This document shows, piece after piece, positions 18,035 to 27,440 of a stretch of DNA of 64,000 nucleotides. This DNA comes from Vreelandella glaciei (GTDB lineage Bacteria; Pseudomonadota; Gammaproteobacteria; Pseudomonadales; Halomonadaceae): assembly GCF_013415125.1 (NCBI RefSeq), contig NZ_JACCDE010000017.1:1-64000 (forward strand). The letters run 5' to 3'. The translations under genes and the position numbers were made by a program. The notes under the pieces are model-generated. The model did no database searches and was not told where the DNA came from. It saw nothing but the letters and a program-made list of their open reading frames with translations. Each line of letters begins with the position of its first letter. Positions within the stretch are counted from its first letter, which is position 1.

Positions 18035-18670
18035 ATGGAAAGCCTCCATCACGACGAGGATAAGCGCGCACTTCGCCGCTTTTTACGTCGCCAACGCCAA
18101 GCCCTTTCTCAGCATGAGCAGCGCCTTGCGGCCCAGCGCTTGTGTCAGTATCTGAAAACCCTGCCTGAAATCCGCCGCGCACGGCGTATAAGCCTGTACC
18201 TGCCCGTCAACGGTGAAATTGACCCGATGCCGCTGCTTCCCTGGCTGCGCAAACGTAACGTCGAGGTCTATTTACCTGTTTTACGCCCTTTCAGCACGAA
18301 TACCCTCTGGTTCGTCGCCTACCGGCCCGATACCCCAATGGTAAAAAACCGCTTTGGTATTTGGGAGCCCGATTTACGCTTTAGCGCTCAGCAGCACAAC
18401 CGGCTACCGGCCTGGGCGCTAGATACGCTGCTTGTGCCGCTGGTTGGCTTTGATGGTAATGCTAACCGTATGGGCATGGGGGGCGGATTTTACGACCGTA
18501 GCCTATCGTTCATGCATCGCCCCGGGCCGTCACCTACCCTGATCGGCGTCGCCCATGCCTGCCAGCAGGTGGCTTCTCTGCCTGTGGAGCCATGGGACGT
18601 GCCTTTACAAGCTGTGGTAAGTGACCAAGGCGGCGTACGCCGCCAATCAGCCGCCCACAAAAAAGGCTGA
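18035..18670 (+). CDS. ygfA: 5-formyltetrahydrofolate cyclo-ligase
   Basis: ATP-dependent conversion of 5-formyl-THF to 5,10-methenyl-THF. The 211 residues show the N-terminal RRFLRRQRQALS, LYLPVNGEIDPMPLLPWL, LLVPLVGFDGNANRMGMGGGFYDRSL (the ATP-binding glycine-rich motif) and IGVAHACQQV. It starts 24 bases after 6S RNA, which in E. coli is co-transcribed with it. GAGAGA lies about 8 bases upstream. The name fau is also used. Confidence 0.94.
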   Translation: MESLHHDEDKRALRRFLRRQRQALSQHEQRLAAQRLCQYLKTLPEIRRARRISLYLPVNGEIDPMPLLPWLRKRNVEVYLPVLRPFSTNTLWFVAYRPDTPMVKNRFGIWEPDLRFSAQQHNRLPAWALDTLLVPLVGFDGNANRMGMGGGFYDRSLSFMHRPGPSPTLIGVAHACQQVASLPVEPWDVPLQAVVSDQGGVRRQSAAHKKG

Positions 18671-18691
18671 CCTCTTCAAGGATCAGCCTTT
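18662..18691 (+). terminator. Intrinsic terminator after ygfA
   Basis: The stem AAAGGCTGA (18662-18670) pairs with TCAGCCTTT (18683-18691) around a 12-base loop. It overlaps the ygfA stop codon and is followed by TCTCATC, so the U-tract is weak. Confidence 0.6.
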
Positions 18692-18746
18692 CTCATCTGA
18701 TATCTATTACCCGGATTAACAGTGGAACTGCCGCGGTTGTCGGAGA

Positions 18747-18845
18747 TTAACTGCCTGACAACGCCTGTGCATAACCGGTCGCGAGCACCCCTAATGCAAA
18801 CACCACCATCAACGCCATTACCATATCAGGCTTCTTACGCCGCAT
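18747..18845 (-). CDS. Small single-span membrane protein, 32 residues
   Basis: A short leftward frame with a clear RBS (GGAG, 7 bases before ATG at 18845) and 33 codons including TAA. The peptide begins MRRKKPDMVMALMVV, with a positive N-terminus followed by one hydrophobic helix (about residues 8-25), then GYAQALSGS. This is the pattern of a genuine small inner-membrane protein, N-terminus in. Function unknown. The opposite-strand 69-codon frame over the same region has no RBS and no protein-like pattern. Confidence 0.6.
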   Translation of the reverse strand: MRRKKPDMVMALMVVFALGVLATGYAQALSGS

Positions 18846-19094
18846 GCCGCTTCTCCAACACCTTTGTCGTTACCGAATGTGTGAAATCTGCCACCCTTTA
18901 CTGTCACCAACAGGGTGGCAAACTTGCTTAATTTCGCTCACGACTATAGGGCGATATGACCACCACTGACAACAGCTTGAATGATGTTTTCCAGCCTTAT
19001 TTCAAACATTTTAGTAACGTTATGTTACTGGCTGCTCTGGCATCTAGGGTAAGCAACCACTTACACACATCGTTTTGCTCATTACTGACCAGCA
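18846..19094. other. Intergenic, no gene seen
   Basis: The roughly 250 bases between the small membrane peptide start and the ilvA stop contain no credible frame. They are AT-richer than the neighbours and presumably include the peptide gene's promoter. No RNA gene or repeat was recognised. Confidence 0.4.
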
Positions 19095-20609
19095 CTAGGC
19101 CATGAACAGTCGATAAGCCGGATTGTCGCTCTCACGCCAATAGCGGTAACCAATAGCGTCTAAGTACTCTGCCACATGGGTTCGGTCGCCATTAGGCACT
19201 TGCATGCCCACCAGGACTCGGCCATACGCCGCGCCATGGTTGCGATAATGAAACAGCGAAATATTCCAATCGTGGGGCAGTTGGGTCAAAAAGTTCATCA
19301 ACGCGCCTGGGCGTTCGGGGAACTCAAAGCGATATACCTCCTCTTCAAAGCGCTCGCTGGGTCGACCGCCGCTCAAGTGGCGAATATGCAGCTTCGCCAA
19401 CTCGTTATCGGTAAGGTCTTCCACCTGGTAGCCGCCTTCACGCAACTTATCAATCACCGCCTGGCGGTCTTCGCCACCGGGTTTGACCTGAACACCGACA
19501 TAGATATGCGCTTCGCTGCTATCGGCATAACGGTAGCTGAATTCAGTCACCATCCGCTTGCCCAGGGTACGGCAAAACTTTTTAAAGCTGCCGGGCTTCT
19601 CGGCAATGGTTACCGCCAGAATTGCCTCACGTTGCTCACCCAGCTCCGTGCGCTCGGCGATGTGCTGCAGACGATCAAAGTTGGTATTGGCCCCCGAATT
19701 AATACACAACAGCGTCTCGCCTTCGGCACCAGTCTGCTGAATATATTTTTTCAGCCCCGCCAGCGAGAGCGCACCGGAGGTTTCTGCCACCGCACGGGTA
19801 TCCTCAAAGATATCTTTGACCGCTGCGCACATTTCATCGGTATTGACGGTGATAACCCCGTCGATCAGATCTTTGACCAACGAAAACGGCACCTCGCCGA
19901 TTTGCGCCACTGCCACCCCTTCAGCAAAAACACCGACTTGGTCGAGTATTACTCGCTCGCCTGCTTCCATGGCCGCTTTTAGGCAAGCGCTATCTTCGGC
20001 TTCGACACCGATCACTTTAATATCTGGACGCAGGTACTTCACATAAGCGGCCACACCGGCAATTAACCCACCGCCACCCACTGGCACAAAAATAGCATCC
20101 AAGCGCCCAGCGTGCTGGCGCAGAATTTCTACACCAATGGTGCCTTGGCCAGCCACTACATCAATATCGTCGAACGGTGGAATATAGGTATAACCATGCT
20201 CTTTGATCAGCTCTTGCGCATGCTCAGCAGCAGCGGCAAAGGCGTCGCCTTTGAGGATGACCTTGGCCCCACGGGCGCGTACCGCCTGGACTTTAATATC
20301 CGGGGTAATCCGCGGCATCACAATGACGGCTTTGACGCCCATGAGTTTGGCGGCCATAGCCAGCCCTTGGGCATGGTTACCCGCAGAGGCGGCAATCACG
20401 CCGTTATCTTTTTGCGCCTGGGTAAGCTGCGCCATTTTGTTATAAGCGCCACGGATTTTGAATGAAAACACCGGCTGTAGATCTTCGCGCTTAATCAAAA
20501 TCTGGTTGTTGAAACGACGCGACAAAAAGGGTGCAGGGGTAATCGGGGTCTCACAAGCGGCTTCATAAACACGGGCCTGGAGGATCTTTTTGACGGTTGC
20601 TTCGAGCAT
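19095..20609 (-). CDS. ilvA: Threonine ammonia-lyase, biosynthetic
   Basis: PLP enzyme turning threonine into 2-oxobutanoate, the first step of isoleucine synthesis. The 504 residues carry the PLP lysine in FSFKIRGAYNKM (about residue 52), ASAGNHAQGLAMAA, the phosphate loop PVGGGGLIAGVAAY, and two C-terminal ACT-like regulatory domains (from about 325, AILAVTIAEKPGSF; and about 420, YRFEFPERPGALMNFL). The full two-ACT architecture means the isoleucine-sensitive biosynthetic form. Divergent from rpiA. Confidence 0.96.
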   Translation of the reverse strand: MLEATVKKILQARVYEAACETPITPAPFLSRRFNNQILIKREDLQPVFSFKIRGAYNKMAQLTQAQKDNGVIAASAGNHAQGLAMAAKLMGVKAVIVMPRITPDIKVQAVRARGAKVILKGDAFAAAAEHAQELIKEHGYTYIPPFDDIDVVAGQGTIGVEILRQHAGRLDAIFVPVGGGGLIAGVAAYVKYLRPDIKVIGVEAEDSACLKAAMEAGERVILDQVGVFAEGVAVAQIGEVPFSLVKDLIDGVITVNTDEMCAAVKDIFEDTRAVAETSGALSLAGLKKYIQQTGAEGETLLCINSGANTNFDRLQHIAERTELGEQREAILAVTIAEKPGSFKKFCRTLGKRMVTEFSYRYADSSEAHIYVGVQVKPGGEDRQAVIDKLREGGYQVEDLTDNELAKLHIRHLSGGRPSERFEEEVYRFEFPERPGALMNFLTQLPHDWNISLFHYRNHGAAYGRVLVGMQVPNGDRTHVAEYLDAIGYRYWRESDNPAYRLFMA

Positions 20610-20668
20610 GCGGGTATCCCAAGGGAAGAACGTGAACGGACAAAAGCTTTTATTGGTAGCAGATTACG

Positions 20669-20739
20669 CCTAGTCGCGTCTAGGTCGCTATACTAGCGCC
20701 ATTAACTCTTTACTGACTCACACTAGACTGACTCACTAG
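20669..20739. repeat. Palindrome and direct repeat in ilvA-rpiA gap
   Basis: CCTAG-TCGCGT-CTAGG forms an inverted repeat at 20669-20684, next to a -10-like TATACT at 20689. Two near copies of CTGACTCAC(AC)TAG follow at 20713-20726 and 20728-20739, directly upstream of rpiA. They may be operator or leader elements, but no factor can be named. Confidence 0.35.
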
Positions 20740-20750
20740 GCTTACTCTTT

Positions 20751-21422
20751 ATGAACCAGGATGAACTGAAGGCCGCCGTGGCGGATGCAGCCATTGCAGA
20801 AATTAAACCTAAGCTGGAAAAGGATACCATCTTAGGTATTGGTACTGGCTCAACAGCCAATCTGTTTATTGATCGCCTTGGACCGCTGCGCCATCTTTTT
20901 AAAGGCGCGGTGGCCAGTTCAGAAGCGAGCGCCAAGCGCCTTGAAGCCTTAGGCATTGAAGTATTTGAGCTCAACAGCGTCGGCACTGTCCCTTTTTATA
21001 TTGATGGTGCAGACGAAGTAAATGCTAACTTACATATGATCAAAGGCGGTGGCGCAGCGCTCACTCGCGAAAAAATCGTGGCGGCCTGCGCCGAGCGTTT
21101 TATCTGCATTGCTGATAGCTCAAAGTACGTGCCTCAACTAGGCAACTTTCCGCTGCCGGTAGAAGTCATACCGATGGCACGCTCTTATGTCGCTCGCGAA
21201 CTCGTCGCACTAGGGGCAGAACCGGTCTACCGCCAGGGAGTGGTGACCGACAACGGCAACCAGATTATCGACTGCTTTGATTTCATGATCGCAGACCCGG
21301 TGGCCATGGAAGCGCGTATCAATGCCATCGTTGGTGTGGTCACCAATGGTCTGTTTGCCGAGCGTGGTGCCGATGTTCTACTGGTGGGTACAGCGGATGG
21401 TGTAGAGCGAATGACGCGTTAA
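20751..21422 (+). CDS. rpiA: Ribose-5-phosphate isomerase A
   Basis: Interconverts ribose-5-phosphate and ribulose-5-phosphate in the pentose phosphate pathway. The 223 residues contain [28 protein letters not shown], the active-site [25 protein letters not shown], and DNGNQIIDC, all type A signatures. The Shine-Dalgarno is weak (TAGG about 10 bases upstream). Divergent from ilvA, as in Pseudomonas. Confidence 0.97.
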   Translation: MNQDELKAAVADAAIAEIKPKLEKDTILGIGTGSTANLFIDRLGPLRHLFKGAVASSEASAKRLEALGIEVFELNSVGTVPFYIDGADEVNANLHMIKGGGAALTREKIVAACAERFICIADSSKYVPQLGNFPLPVEVIPMARSYVARELVALGAEPVYRQGVVTDNGNQIIDCFDFMIADPVAMEARINAIVGVVTNGLFAERGADVLLVGTADGVERMTR

Positions 21423-21449
21423 TCAAAAAGCGTCAATAAAGGTGCTACG

Positions 21450-22742
21450 TTATCGGGGCAGCAGCGCTTCTAATCCAGTCAGCGTTCGGGCCAATGCGCC
21501 TTTTTGTGTTTCAATCGCCGCGCAGCCAGCACGCCCAGCCTGTTGGGCGTGCTCAGGGTTAGCAAAGTAGCCCGCCAAGGCGTCTGCCAACGTATCCGGG
21601 CTATCGACCAGCGTTAGCGCCCCTACTGCTTGAAGTGGCTCAGCCACGTCGGCAAAGTTCTCAATCGAGGGGCCGCTAAGCACCGGTCTGCCTAACGCCG
21701 CCGGTTCAAGCACATTATGCCCGCCCAGCGGCACTAGGCTGCCCCCTACAAAGGCCACACTGCCTGCGGCATAAAGCATGGCCAGCTCACCAAGCGTATC
21801 CCCAAGGTAGACCTGGGTTTGCGCTCTCACGGGCTGCTGTTGGCTGCGGCGGCTTAATGCCCAGCCTTCGGTTTTGCAAAGCTTGGCCGCCTCATCAAAG
21901 CGCTGGGGATGACGCGGTACCAGCACCAGCAGCGCGTCGGGGTAGCGCGCAAGCACTTGGCGGTGGGCCTCAAGCAGCAGTGCTTCTTCGCCGTCACGAG
22001 TCGAGCCCGCCACCCAGACAGGTCGCTCACCCCACGAATGAAGTAAGCGCTCACTATCTTCTATTGCTTTCTCTTGGCTGGCCAGTTCAAATTTCAGCGA
22101 GCCAACGATGCGGGTGATTTCTGTGCTACAGCCGAGGGCATTAAAGCGTTTGGCATCAGCCGATGATTTTGCGGCGAGCCAGCTAATCTCGGCAAGCAGA
22201 CTGGCCATCAATGGGCGCAGGCGTTGGTAGCGTTTAAAGGCGCGGGGCGATAAGCGACCATTCACTACCGCCACAGGCACTCCCTGCTGGCGACAGGCGT
22301 GAATCAGGTTAGGCCACAGCTCAGTTTCAAATAGGATCGCGAGTTCGGGCTGAACGCTGCGCACAAAGCGTCTGGCAGCACCGGGAAAATCCAACGGTAG
22401 GAAGCGATGGGTAAGCCTTGCTTGATCACTTGGGGTTTGCTCGCTAATAAGCGCTTGGGATTGCTCAGCACCCGTCGCGGTCATGGTGGTGAGCAGCAGA
22501 CTATGCGCTGGATAACGGGCTAGTAGTGCTTCAATTAATGGCCTAGCGGCGCGCACTTCTCCCACCGAGGCACAGTGCAGCCAAATGCGTGGCGCGGGAG
22601 GAAGGGGCTCAAGGCGTAATCCCAGTCGCTGAAGGCGGGAGTGAGTGGGTACTTGCTCACGCCAGATACGCCAGCCAATCAGCGGTGAAAGCGCATACAG
22701 GGCCGCTGAGTAGGCAAGCCGGGGCCAGGCGGATGAAGCCAT
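21450..22742 (-). CDS. waaA: 3-deoxy-D-manno-octulosonic acid transferase
   Basis: Inner-membrane GT30 enzyme that adds Kdo from CMP-Kdo to lipid IVA. The 430 residues start with a short hydrophobic anchor, then IWLHCASVGEVRAARPLIEALL with the catalytic Glu. AVVNGRLSPRAFKRYQRL, VAGSTRDGEE and GGHNVLEPAALGRPV follow in the C-terminal half. Its ATG overlaps the hldE stop by one base (TAATG). With kdkA nearby, the Kdo may be phosphorylated, which would imply a mono-Kdo core (inference). Confidence 0.94.
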   Translation of the reverse strand: MASSAWPRLAYSAALYALSPLIGWRIWREQVPTHSRLQRLGLRLEPLPPAPRIWLHCASVGEVRAARPLIEALLARYPAHSLLLTTMTATGAEQSQALISEQTPSDQARLTHRFLPLDFPGAARRFVRSVQPELAILFETELWPNLIHACRQQGVPVAVVNGRLSPRAFKRYQRLRPLMASLLAEISWLAAKSSADAKRFNALGCSTEITRIVGSLKFELASQEKAIEDSERLLHSWGERPVWVAGSTRDGEEALLLEAHRQVLARYPDALLVLVPRHPQRFDEAAKLCKTEGWALSRRSQQQPVRAQTQVYLGDTLGELAMLYAAGSVAFVGGSLVPLGGHNVLEPAALGRPVLSGPSIENFADVAEPLQAVGALTLVDSPDTLADALAGYFANPEHAQQAGRAGCAAIETQKGALARTLTGLEALLPR

Positions 22743-24172
22743 TAGCGCTCGCGGTCTAAAATGGAGCTAATCATCGCCGAGGTCGAAACACCATCTTCAA
22801 AGCCCAGTACCTTGACCCCTCCGCCATTGGCGATGACGGCCGCGCCCCCGGCGATATCCTCTGGCCGGTAATCACCGCCTTTGACCAGAATATCCGGCAA
22901 CACAGCTTCAATCAGCGCCTGGGGGGTATCGTCACTAAAGGGCACTACCCAGTCGACAGCGCCCAGCCCCGCCAACACTTGCATGCGCCGGTTAAGCGGA
23001 TTAATCGGACGCTTGGGCCCCTTCAGGCGGCCAATGGAGGCATCATCGTTTACCGCGACAATCAACCGATCTCCCAGGCGTTTGGCCTGCTCTAGGTAAG
23101 CGACATGGCCCGCGTGTAGAATATCGAAGCAGCCGTTAGTCATCACCACCTGCTCACCACGCAGCTGAGCGGCCCTTACAGCCTCTATCAGCACAGTAGG
23201 CTCGATTACACCAAACTCGGCTAATTTATCACCGTGTAGCGCGGTGTAGAGCTCGGCGATCGAGAGCGTGGCTGTGCCCGGTTTGGCCACTACCAGCCCT
23301 GCCCCCAAATTGGCCAGCATCATCGCTTCAGGAAAGGCATGCCCTGCCGCTAATGCCAGTCCCATCAAGCCAATCACCGTATCCCCTGCCCCTGTCACAT
23401 CGAAGACTTCTTGAGCCCGGGTCGGCAAATGCAGCGGCGCGTGCCCTTCGCGAATCAGCGTCATGCCTTTTTCGCTGCGCGTAATCAGCAGCGCTTCCAG
23501 CTCAAGCTCTGCACGTAGCGCTTCGCCTCTCGTGGATAGCTCCGCATCGGTTGCGCAGGCACCGACCACCGCTTCAAACTCCGTCAGGTTGGGTGTAATT
23601 AAACTCGCCCCGCGATACTTGCTGAAATCCTGCCCTTTCGGGTCGATCAGTACCCGCTTGCCCCGGGCCCTTGCATTGGCTATCAGGTTCTCTACTTGGT
23701 TCAGCGTGCCTTTGCCGTAGTCGGAAAGAATCACTACGTCGCAGTCGGGGAGCGCCTTTTCTACCTGGGCTAATAGCTCACTGGTATCGACGCTGTCCAG
23801 GCGCTGCTCGAAATCCAGACGTAGCAGTTGCTGGTTGCGACTCATCACGCGAAGCTTGGTGATCGTGGGTATTTCAGCGCTGCGCTGGAAGTAAGTGCTT
23901 ACATCGGAAGCGGTCAAGCTGGCTTCGAGCAGTTTTGCGTTTTCATCATCACCGACTACACCCGCCAACACTGCGTGGCCACCTAGCGAGGTAATGTTCA
24001 ACGCCACATTGGCCGCGCCGCCCGGGCGGTCTTCAACATCTTCCACGCGCACCACCGGTACGGGCGCTTCTGGAGATATGCGCGAGGTACCGCCATGCCA
24101 GTAGCGATCCAGCATGACATCGCCGACTACCAATACACGGGCATGTTCTAACGCGGTTAAGTCAATCTTCAT
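22742..24172 (-). CDS. hldE: Bifunctional heptose 7-phosphate kinase / heptose 1-phosphate adenylyltransferase
   Basis: Two-domain enzyme of ADP-heptose synthesis, 476 residues. Residues 1 to about 318 are a PfkB/ribokinase-like kinase ([36 protein letters not shown]). Residues about 344-476 are a cytidylyltransferase-like domain ([20 protein letters not shown] with the HAGH motif). GGAG lies 6 bases upstream. It overlaps the GT9 gene upstream by 11 bases and waaA downstream by 1, a tight operon. Confidence 0.96.
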   Translation of the reverse strand: MKIDLTALEHARVLVVGDVMLDRYWHGGTSRISPEAPVPVVRVEDVEDRPGGAANVALNITSLGGHAVLAGVVGDDENAKLLEASLTASDVSTYFQRSAEIPTITKLRVMSRNQQLLRLDFEQRLDSVDTSELLAQVEKALPDCDVVILSDYGKGTLNQVENLIANARARGKRVLIDPKGQDFSKYRGASLITPNLTEFEAVVGACATDAELSTRGEALRAELELEALLITRSEKGMTLIREGHAPLHLPTRAQEVFDVTGAGDTVIGLMGLALAAGHAFPEAMMLANLGAGLVVAKPGTATLSIAELYTALHGDKLAEFGVIEPTVLIEAVRAAQLRGEQVVMTNGCFDILHAGHVAYLEQAKRLGDRLIVAVNDDASIGRLKGPKRPINPLNRRMQVLAGLGAVDWVVPFSDDTPQALIEAVLPDILVKGGDYRPEDIAGGAAVIANGGGVKVLGFEDGVSTSAMISSILDRER

Positions 24173-25259
24173 CGGTGCTCCCTGCGCTGGCAGTCAAAGC
24201 AGTATGAGCCAGCAGCGTATCCAGTTTAGCGATAACGTCATCGGCTTTTATCAGCATCATGGCGCTTGGGTGGCGCACCCGTTGACCCCAATTCACTTCG
24301 TCTACTGACTTATGCAGATAGGTGCGCACCGCCTGAGGGTAAGCATTAACCGCAAAGTCGCGCCACAAATAGGGGGCGGCCCGCTGGGGGTTGGTCGACG
24401 CGTACAGGCCCAGTGCTGGGGTTCCCATCGCATTGGCCATATGAATAGGCCCGGTATCCGGCGCGATCACCGCTTGAGCGTGATCAATCAGGGCCAATAC
24501 CCCTTTCAGGGAGGTGCCGCCAATGGCGTTAATCACACTACCGGGCTGGCAAAGCGCTTCGATTTGATCGCCGATTTCCCGCTCCAGGGCACTGCCGCCA
24601 CCGGTCAGCACGCTTTTGAGACCATACTGCACCCAGGCATGCTCAATGACGCTGGCATAACCCTCCACTGACCAGTTGCGAAAGTTGCGCAGGCGCACAT
24701 TGCTGCAAGGGTTGATCACCAGGTAAGGCGCCTCACCACTGATAACCTGCGCTTCGTTGCGCGCGGTGTCGTTAACCGGCAGATTCCACTCTAACCGTTC
24801 ATCCTCTACCCCCAGCACCCGGGCGAAGTCCATGAATGACTCCAGTACATGGGCATTAGGGTGCGGCGCAAGCTGGTACTGAGTAAACCAGTGCTGAGCA
24901 TCTTTGGCGCGCGCCTTGTCATAGCCCACACGCACCTTGGCTTTAAGTCCAAGGGACAGCACGCTGGCACGAATGGCCTGCTGCATATGCAGCAGTACAT
25001 CGAAGCGCGTATCGGCAAGTTGTCGCCATAACGCGCGCATCCCGGCTATACCGGTCGTTTTGTCGTAAACAACGAACTCGACCCCAGAAAGCCCCGCCAG
25101 TAGACTATGCTCCCCCTTGCCGATAATCCAGGTAATGCGCGCATCGGGCCACTGGCGCTGCAACGCCCGCACCGTGGGCACGAGATTGCACACGTCTCCT
25201 AGAGCGGAGAGGCGCAAAATGGCAATGTGGTTAGGCTGAACAGGCAGAGAGGGCTTCAT
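24162..25259 (-). CDS. Glycosyltransferase family 9 (heptosyltransferase-like)
   Basis: A GT9 enzyme of 365 residues, probably an inner-core ADP-heptose transferase of the WaaC type. It has [22 protein letters not shown] at the N-terminus and, in the C-terminal half, [24 protein letters not shown], the family nucleotide-sugar motif. The exact acceptor is not provable; waaF lies separately at 34.8 kb. The ATG at 25259 starts the conserved part; the longer frame to 25361 overlaps kdkA antisense. Its start codon and that of kdkA interlock in the single sequence CATG. Confidence 0.88.
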   Translation of the reverse strand: MKPSLPVQPNHIAILRLSALGDVCNLVPTVRALQRQWPDARITWIIGKGEHSLLAGLSGVEFVVYDKTTGIAGMRALWRQLADTRFDVLLHMQQAIRASVLSLGLKAKVRVGYDKARAKDAQHWFTQYQLAPHPNAHVLESFMDFARVLGVEDERLEWNLPVNDTARNEAQVISGEAPYLVINPCSNVRLRNFRNWSVEGYASVIEHAWVQYGLKSVLTGGGSALEREIGDQIEALCQPGSVINAIGGTSLKGVLALIDHAQAVIAPDTGPIHMANAMGTPALGLYASTNPQRAAPYLWRDFAVNAYPQAVRTYLHKSVDEVNWGQRVRHPSAMMLIKADDVIAKLDTLLAHTALTASAGSTDED

Positions 25260-25977
25260 GCGCTTAGCGGCACTCCGGCAGAAAAATGGGCTGATTTTAC
25301 ATGATGCAGACAGTTTATGTGACACGCCGGGAACACACCAAATGGATCCTGCTCTGTTCACTGCCGAATACTGGCGTGAACAGGGATTAATAGTGGGTGA
25401 AGCCCCAGGCCGGGGCAGCAGCCTGTTTTTACAGGTAACACCGACCGAACAGTGGGTGTTAAGGCCCTATTGCCGGGGTGGCATGGCAGCCAAGCTCAGT
25501 GAAAAACGCTACTTATGGACCGGCGCTGAGCGCACTCGAGCATTTCGCGAGCTACGATTGACTGCTGCGCTTTTCGAGCAGGGCCTGCCGGTGCCCCGTC
25601 CTGTAGCAGGCTGCGTTACCCGCTATGGGCTTACTTATGAAGCCGCGTTGATCACCGTGCGCATAACCGGTGCAAAAGCGCTGGCCGAACTGTTGGTCAA
25701 CGACCAGGCCGATGAAGCGCTGTTACACCGCGTCGGAGGGATGATTCGACGCTTTCACCAAGCAGGGCTAGATCATGTCGACCTGAACGCGCGCAATATT
25801 CTCGTCGATCCCAGTGGAGCGCCATGGTTGATTGACCTTGATCGTTGCCGCCTGCGTGCGGCGGGAGAATGGCAGGAAGGTAATTTAGCTCGTCTAGAGC
25901 GCTCATTGGGTAAATTTCTGGCTAAACCAAGCAGCGTAGAATTAATGGGCCGTATTCTACAAGGTTACCGTTACTAA
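25258..25977 (+). CDS. kdkA: 3-deoxy-D-manno-octulosonic acid kinase
   Basis: Membrane-associated kinase that phosphorylates O-4 of the Kdo residue in lipid A-Kdo, as in Haemophilus. The 239 residues show APGRGSSLFLQ, LRPYCRGGMAAKL, AFRELRLTAALFEQGLPVPRP, and the kinase catalytic loop HVDLNARNILVD (about residue 174) with LIDLDRCR as the metal-binding motif. The N-terminal length matches the Haemophilus protein, supporting the ATG at 25258. Divergent from the GT9-hldE-waaA operon with no intergenic gap. Confidence 0.9.
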   Translation: MRLAALRQKNGLILHDADSLCDTPGTHQMDPALFTAEYWREQGLIVGEAPGRGSSLFLQVTPTEQWVLRPYCRGGMAAKLSEKRYLWTGAERTRAFRELRLTAALFEQGLPVPRPVAGCVTRYGLTYEAALITVRITGAKALAELLVNDQADEALLHRVGGMIRRFHQAGLDHVDLNARNILVDPSGAPWLIDLDRCRLRAAGEWQEGNLARLERSLGKFLAKPSSVELMGRILQGYRY

Positions 25978-26066
25978 ATATTATACTTCGTTAACTTGAA
26001 GATACATTTTATATCTATCATGAAAGATTCATCATCGAGATAGCAGCTCATTGAGACATTAAGCAG

Positions 26067-27440
26067 ATGCAAAGAAAGCACTTATTTTTTATATGGGAAA
26101 CAAAATATTTAGGAAAAACGCCTATTCCTTTAATAGCGATAGGTGTGCTCACCACATTATTTTATATATTTTCAAAACCTCATTTTGACAACTTCAGCGA
26201 TCTCAATAAGGTAATGTTATCCATTACTGGCTTAGTGAGCATAATAATTTATGCCAAAGAGGTATGGAAGCATCACGTTTTCCATATGCTTTGGTGGGCT
26301 TTACTCTTAGCTGTGTGTCATTGGTTATTTTTAACGCTTACACTTCCAATTTTGGCAGATGACTACCCTAAGCTAGACCATATTGCCCGGCTGTTTTTAT
26401 TTATTATTTTTGCATGGTGGCTAGGGGGCAATACACGAAATACATTAATTTTCTGGGGCATAGCTAGCGCCGCCGTTGTATTGGCACCATGGATCACGGG
26501 TGATGGTCTCGCCGATTTTCAGCGTGGCTTTCTCGGCGAACGCGTTGGGTTTGGTATTCGCAATGTGCAGCATTCAGCGATGTTTTTCGGCACCGTTCTG
26601 CTCGGTTTGCTCATTTTTCTTCCACGGTTATTATTAGCACCTTTACAACATTGGGGAAAATTAATTCTCTGGGCATTAGCATTTACGATTATTATAGCGG
26701 GTGTCATTATTTCGCAGACACGAGCCGCTTGGTTAGGAGTTATCGCTGGCTTTTCCATTGTAATTTTTCTGCTATTTATCAGATACCGAAAAAGCCTTAC
26801 CAAAAAGCATCTCGCTTTAATTGCTGTTTCATCAGTATGCCTAGCGATGTTTATCATCATTAATAGTTCTTTGATCATTGAAAGAGCCACAGCTGAGCTG
26901 GACACTATTCAAGCCTTATTGAGAGGAGATTGGAGTTCAATCCCTCTATCATCCAGTGAAGTGCGCTCCAGCGTAGGCGAGCGACTGTATAGCTGGCGCG
27001 CTGCCATTGATATGATTGCACAGCGCCCCTTGCTTGGCTGGGGAGAACAAGGTGTCGAGTATTTATTTGATAATATCGAATATAATCAGGCGCACTATCA
27101 AGCTTTAAACTTTGGCCACTTACATAACCTCTACCTTGAAATCACACTGCAGTATGGTTTGGTGGGCTTAGCCGCTTACGCCTACTTACTGATATGGTTT
27201 ATAGCAAACTCATGGTTTGCATGGAAACGTGGCGACATGCCCGGTGATGTACTCCTTTTTCTTTATGCCTTTTTATGTTTTTGGAGTGTTATCAATCTTT
27301 TTGAATCCTATTTGATATTTTGGACAGGTGTATTCTTATTTAACGTTGTCATGGCTGGCTGCCTAACTCATATATGGAAACCCACATTGCGAGCCAACCG
27401 GTCAAAGGCTATTACCAACATCGAAAGGGATCTCCCATGA
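26067..27440 (+). CDS. waaL: O-antigen ligase family membrane protein
   Basis: A 457-residue protein with about 10-12 membrane helices, of the Wzy_C/WaaL family that joins or polymerises surface glycans. Family marks are SQTRAAWLGVIAG (about residue 214) and GHLHNLYLEITLQYGLVG (about 349), with the periplasmic loop between late helices. It most likely transfers O-antigen or another glycan to the lipid A core. The gene is clearly AT-richer than kdkA or the housekeeping genes. Its stop overlaps the GT8 start (ATGA). WaaL versus a polymerase (Wzy) cannot be settled from sequence. Confidence 0.78.
   Translation: MQRKHLFFIWETKYLGKTPIPLIAIGVLTTLFYIFSKPHFDNFSDLNKVMLSITGLVSIIIYAKEVWKHHVFHMLWWALLLAVCHWLFLTLTLPILADDYPKLDHIARLFLFIIFAWWLGGNTRNTLIFWGIASAAVVLAPWITGDGLADFQRGFLGERVGFGIRNVQHSAMFFGTVLLGLLIFLPRLLLAPLQHWGKLILWALAFTIIIAGVIISQTRAAWLGVIAGFSIVIFLLFIRYRKSLTKKHLALIAVSSVCLAMFIIINSSLIIERATAELDTIQALLRGDWSSIPLSSSEVRSSVGERLYSWRAAIDMIAQRPLLGWGEQGVEYLFDNIEYNQAHYQALNFGHLHNLYLEITLQYGLVGLAAYAYLLIWFIANSWFAWKRGDMPGDVLLFLYAFLCFWSVINLFESYLIFWTGVFLFNVVMAGCLTHIWKPTLRANRSKAITNIERDLP

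Noticed and set aside
18722..18931. 69-codon rightward frame after ygfA
   Set aside because: No RBS and no protein-like composition; the leftward 32-residue membrane peptide on the same bases is far better supported.
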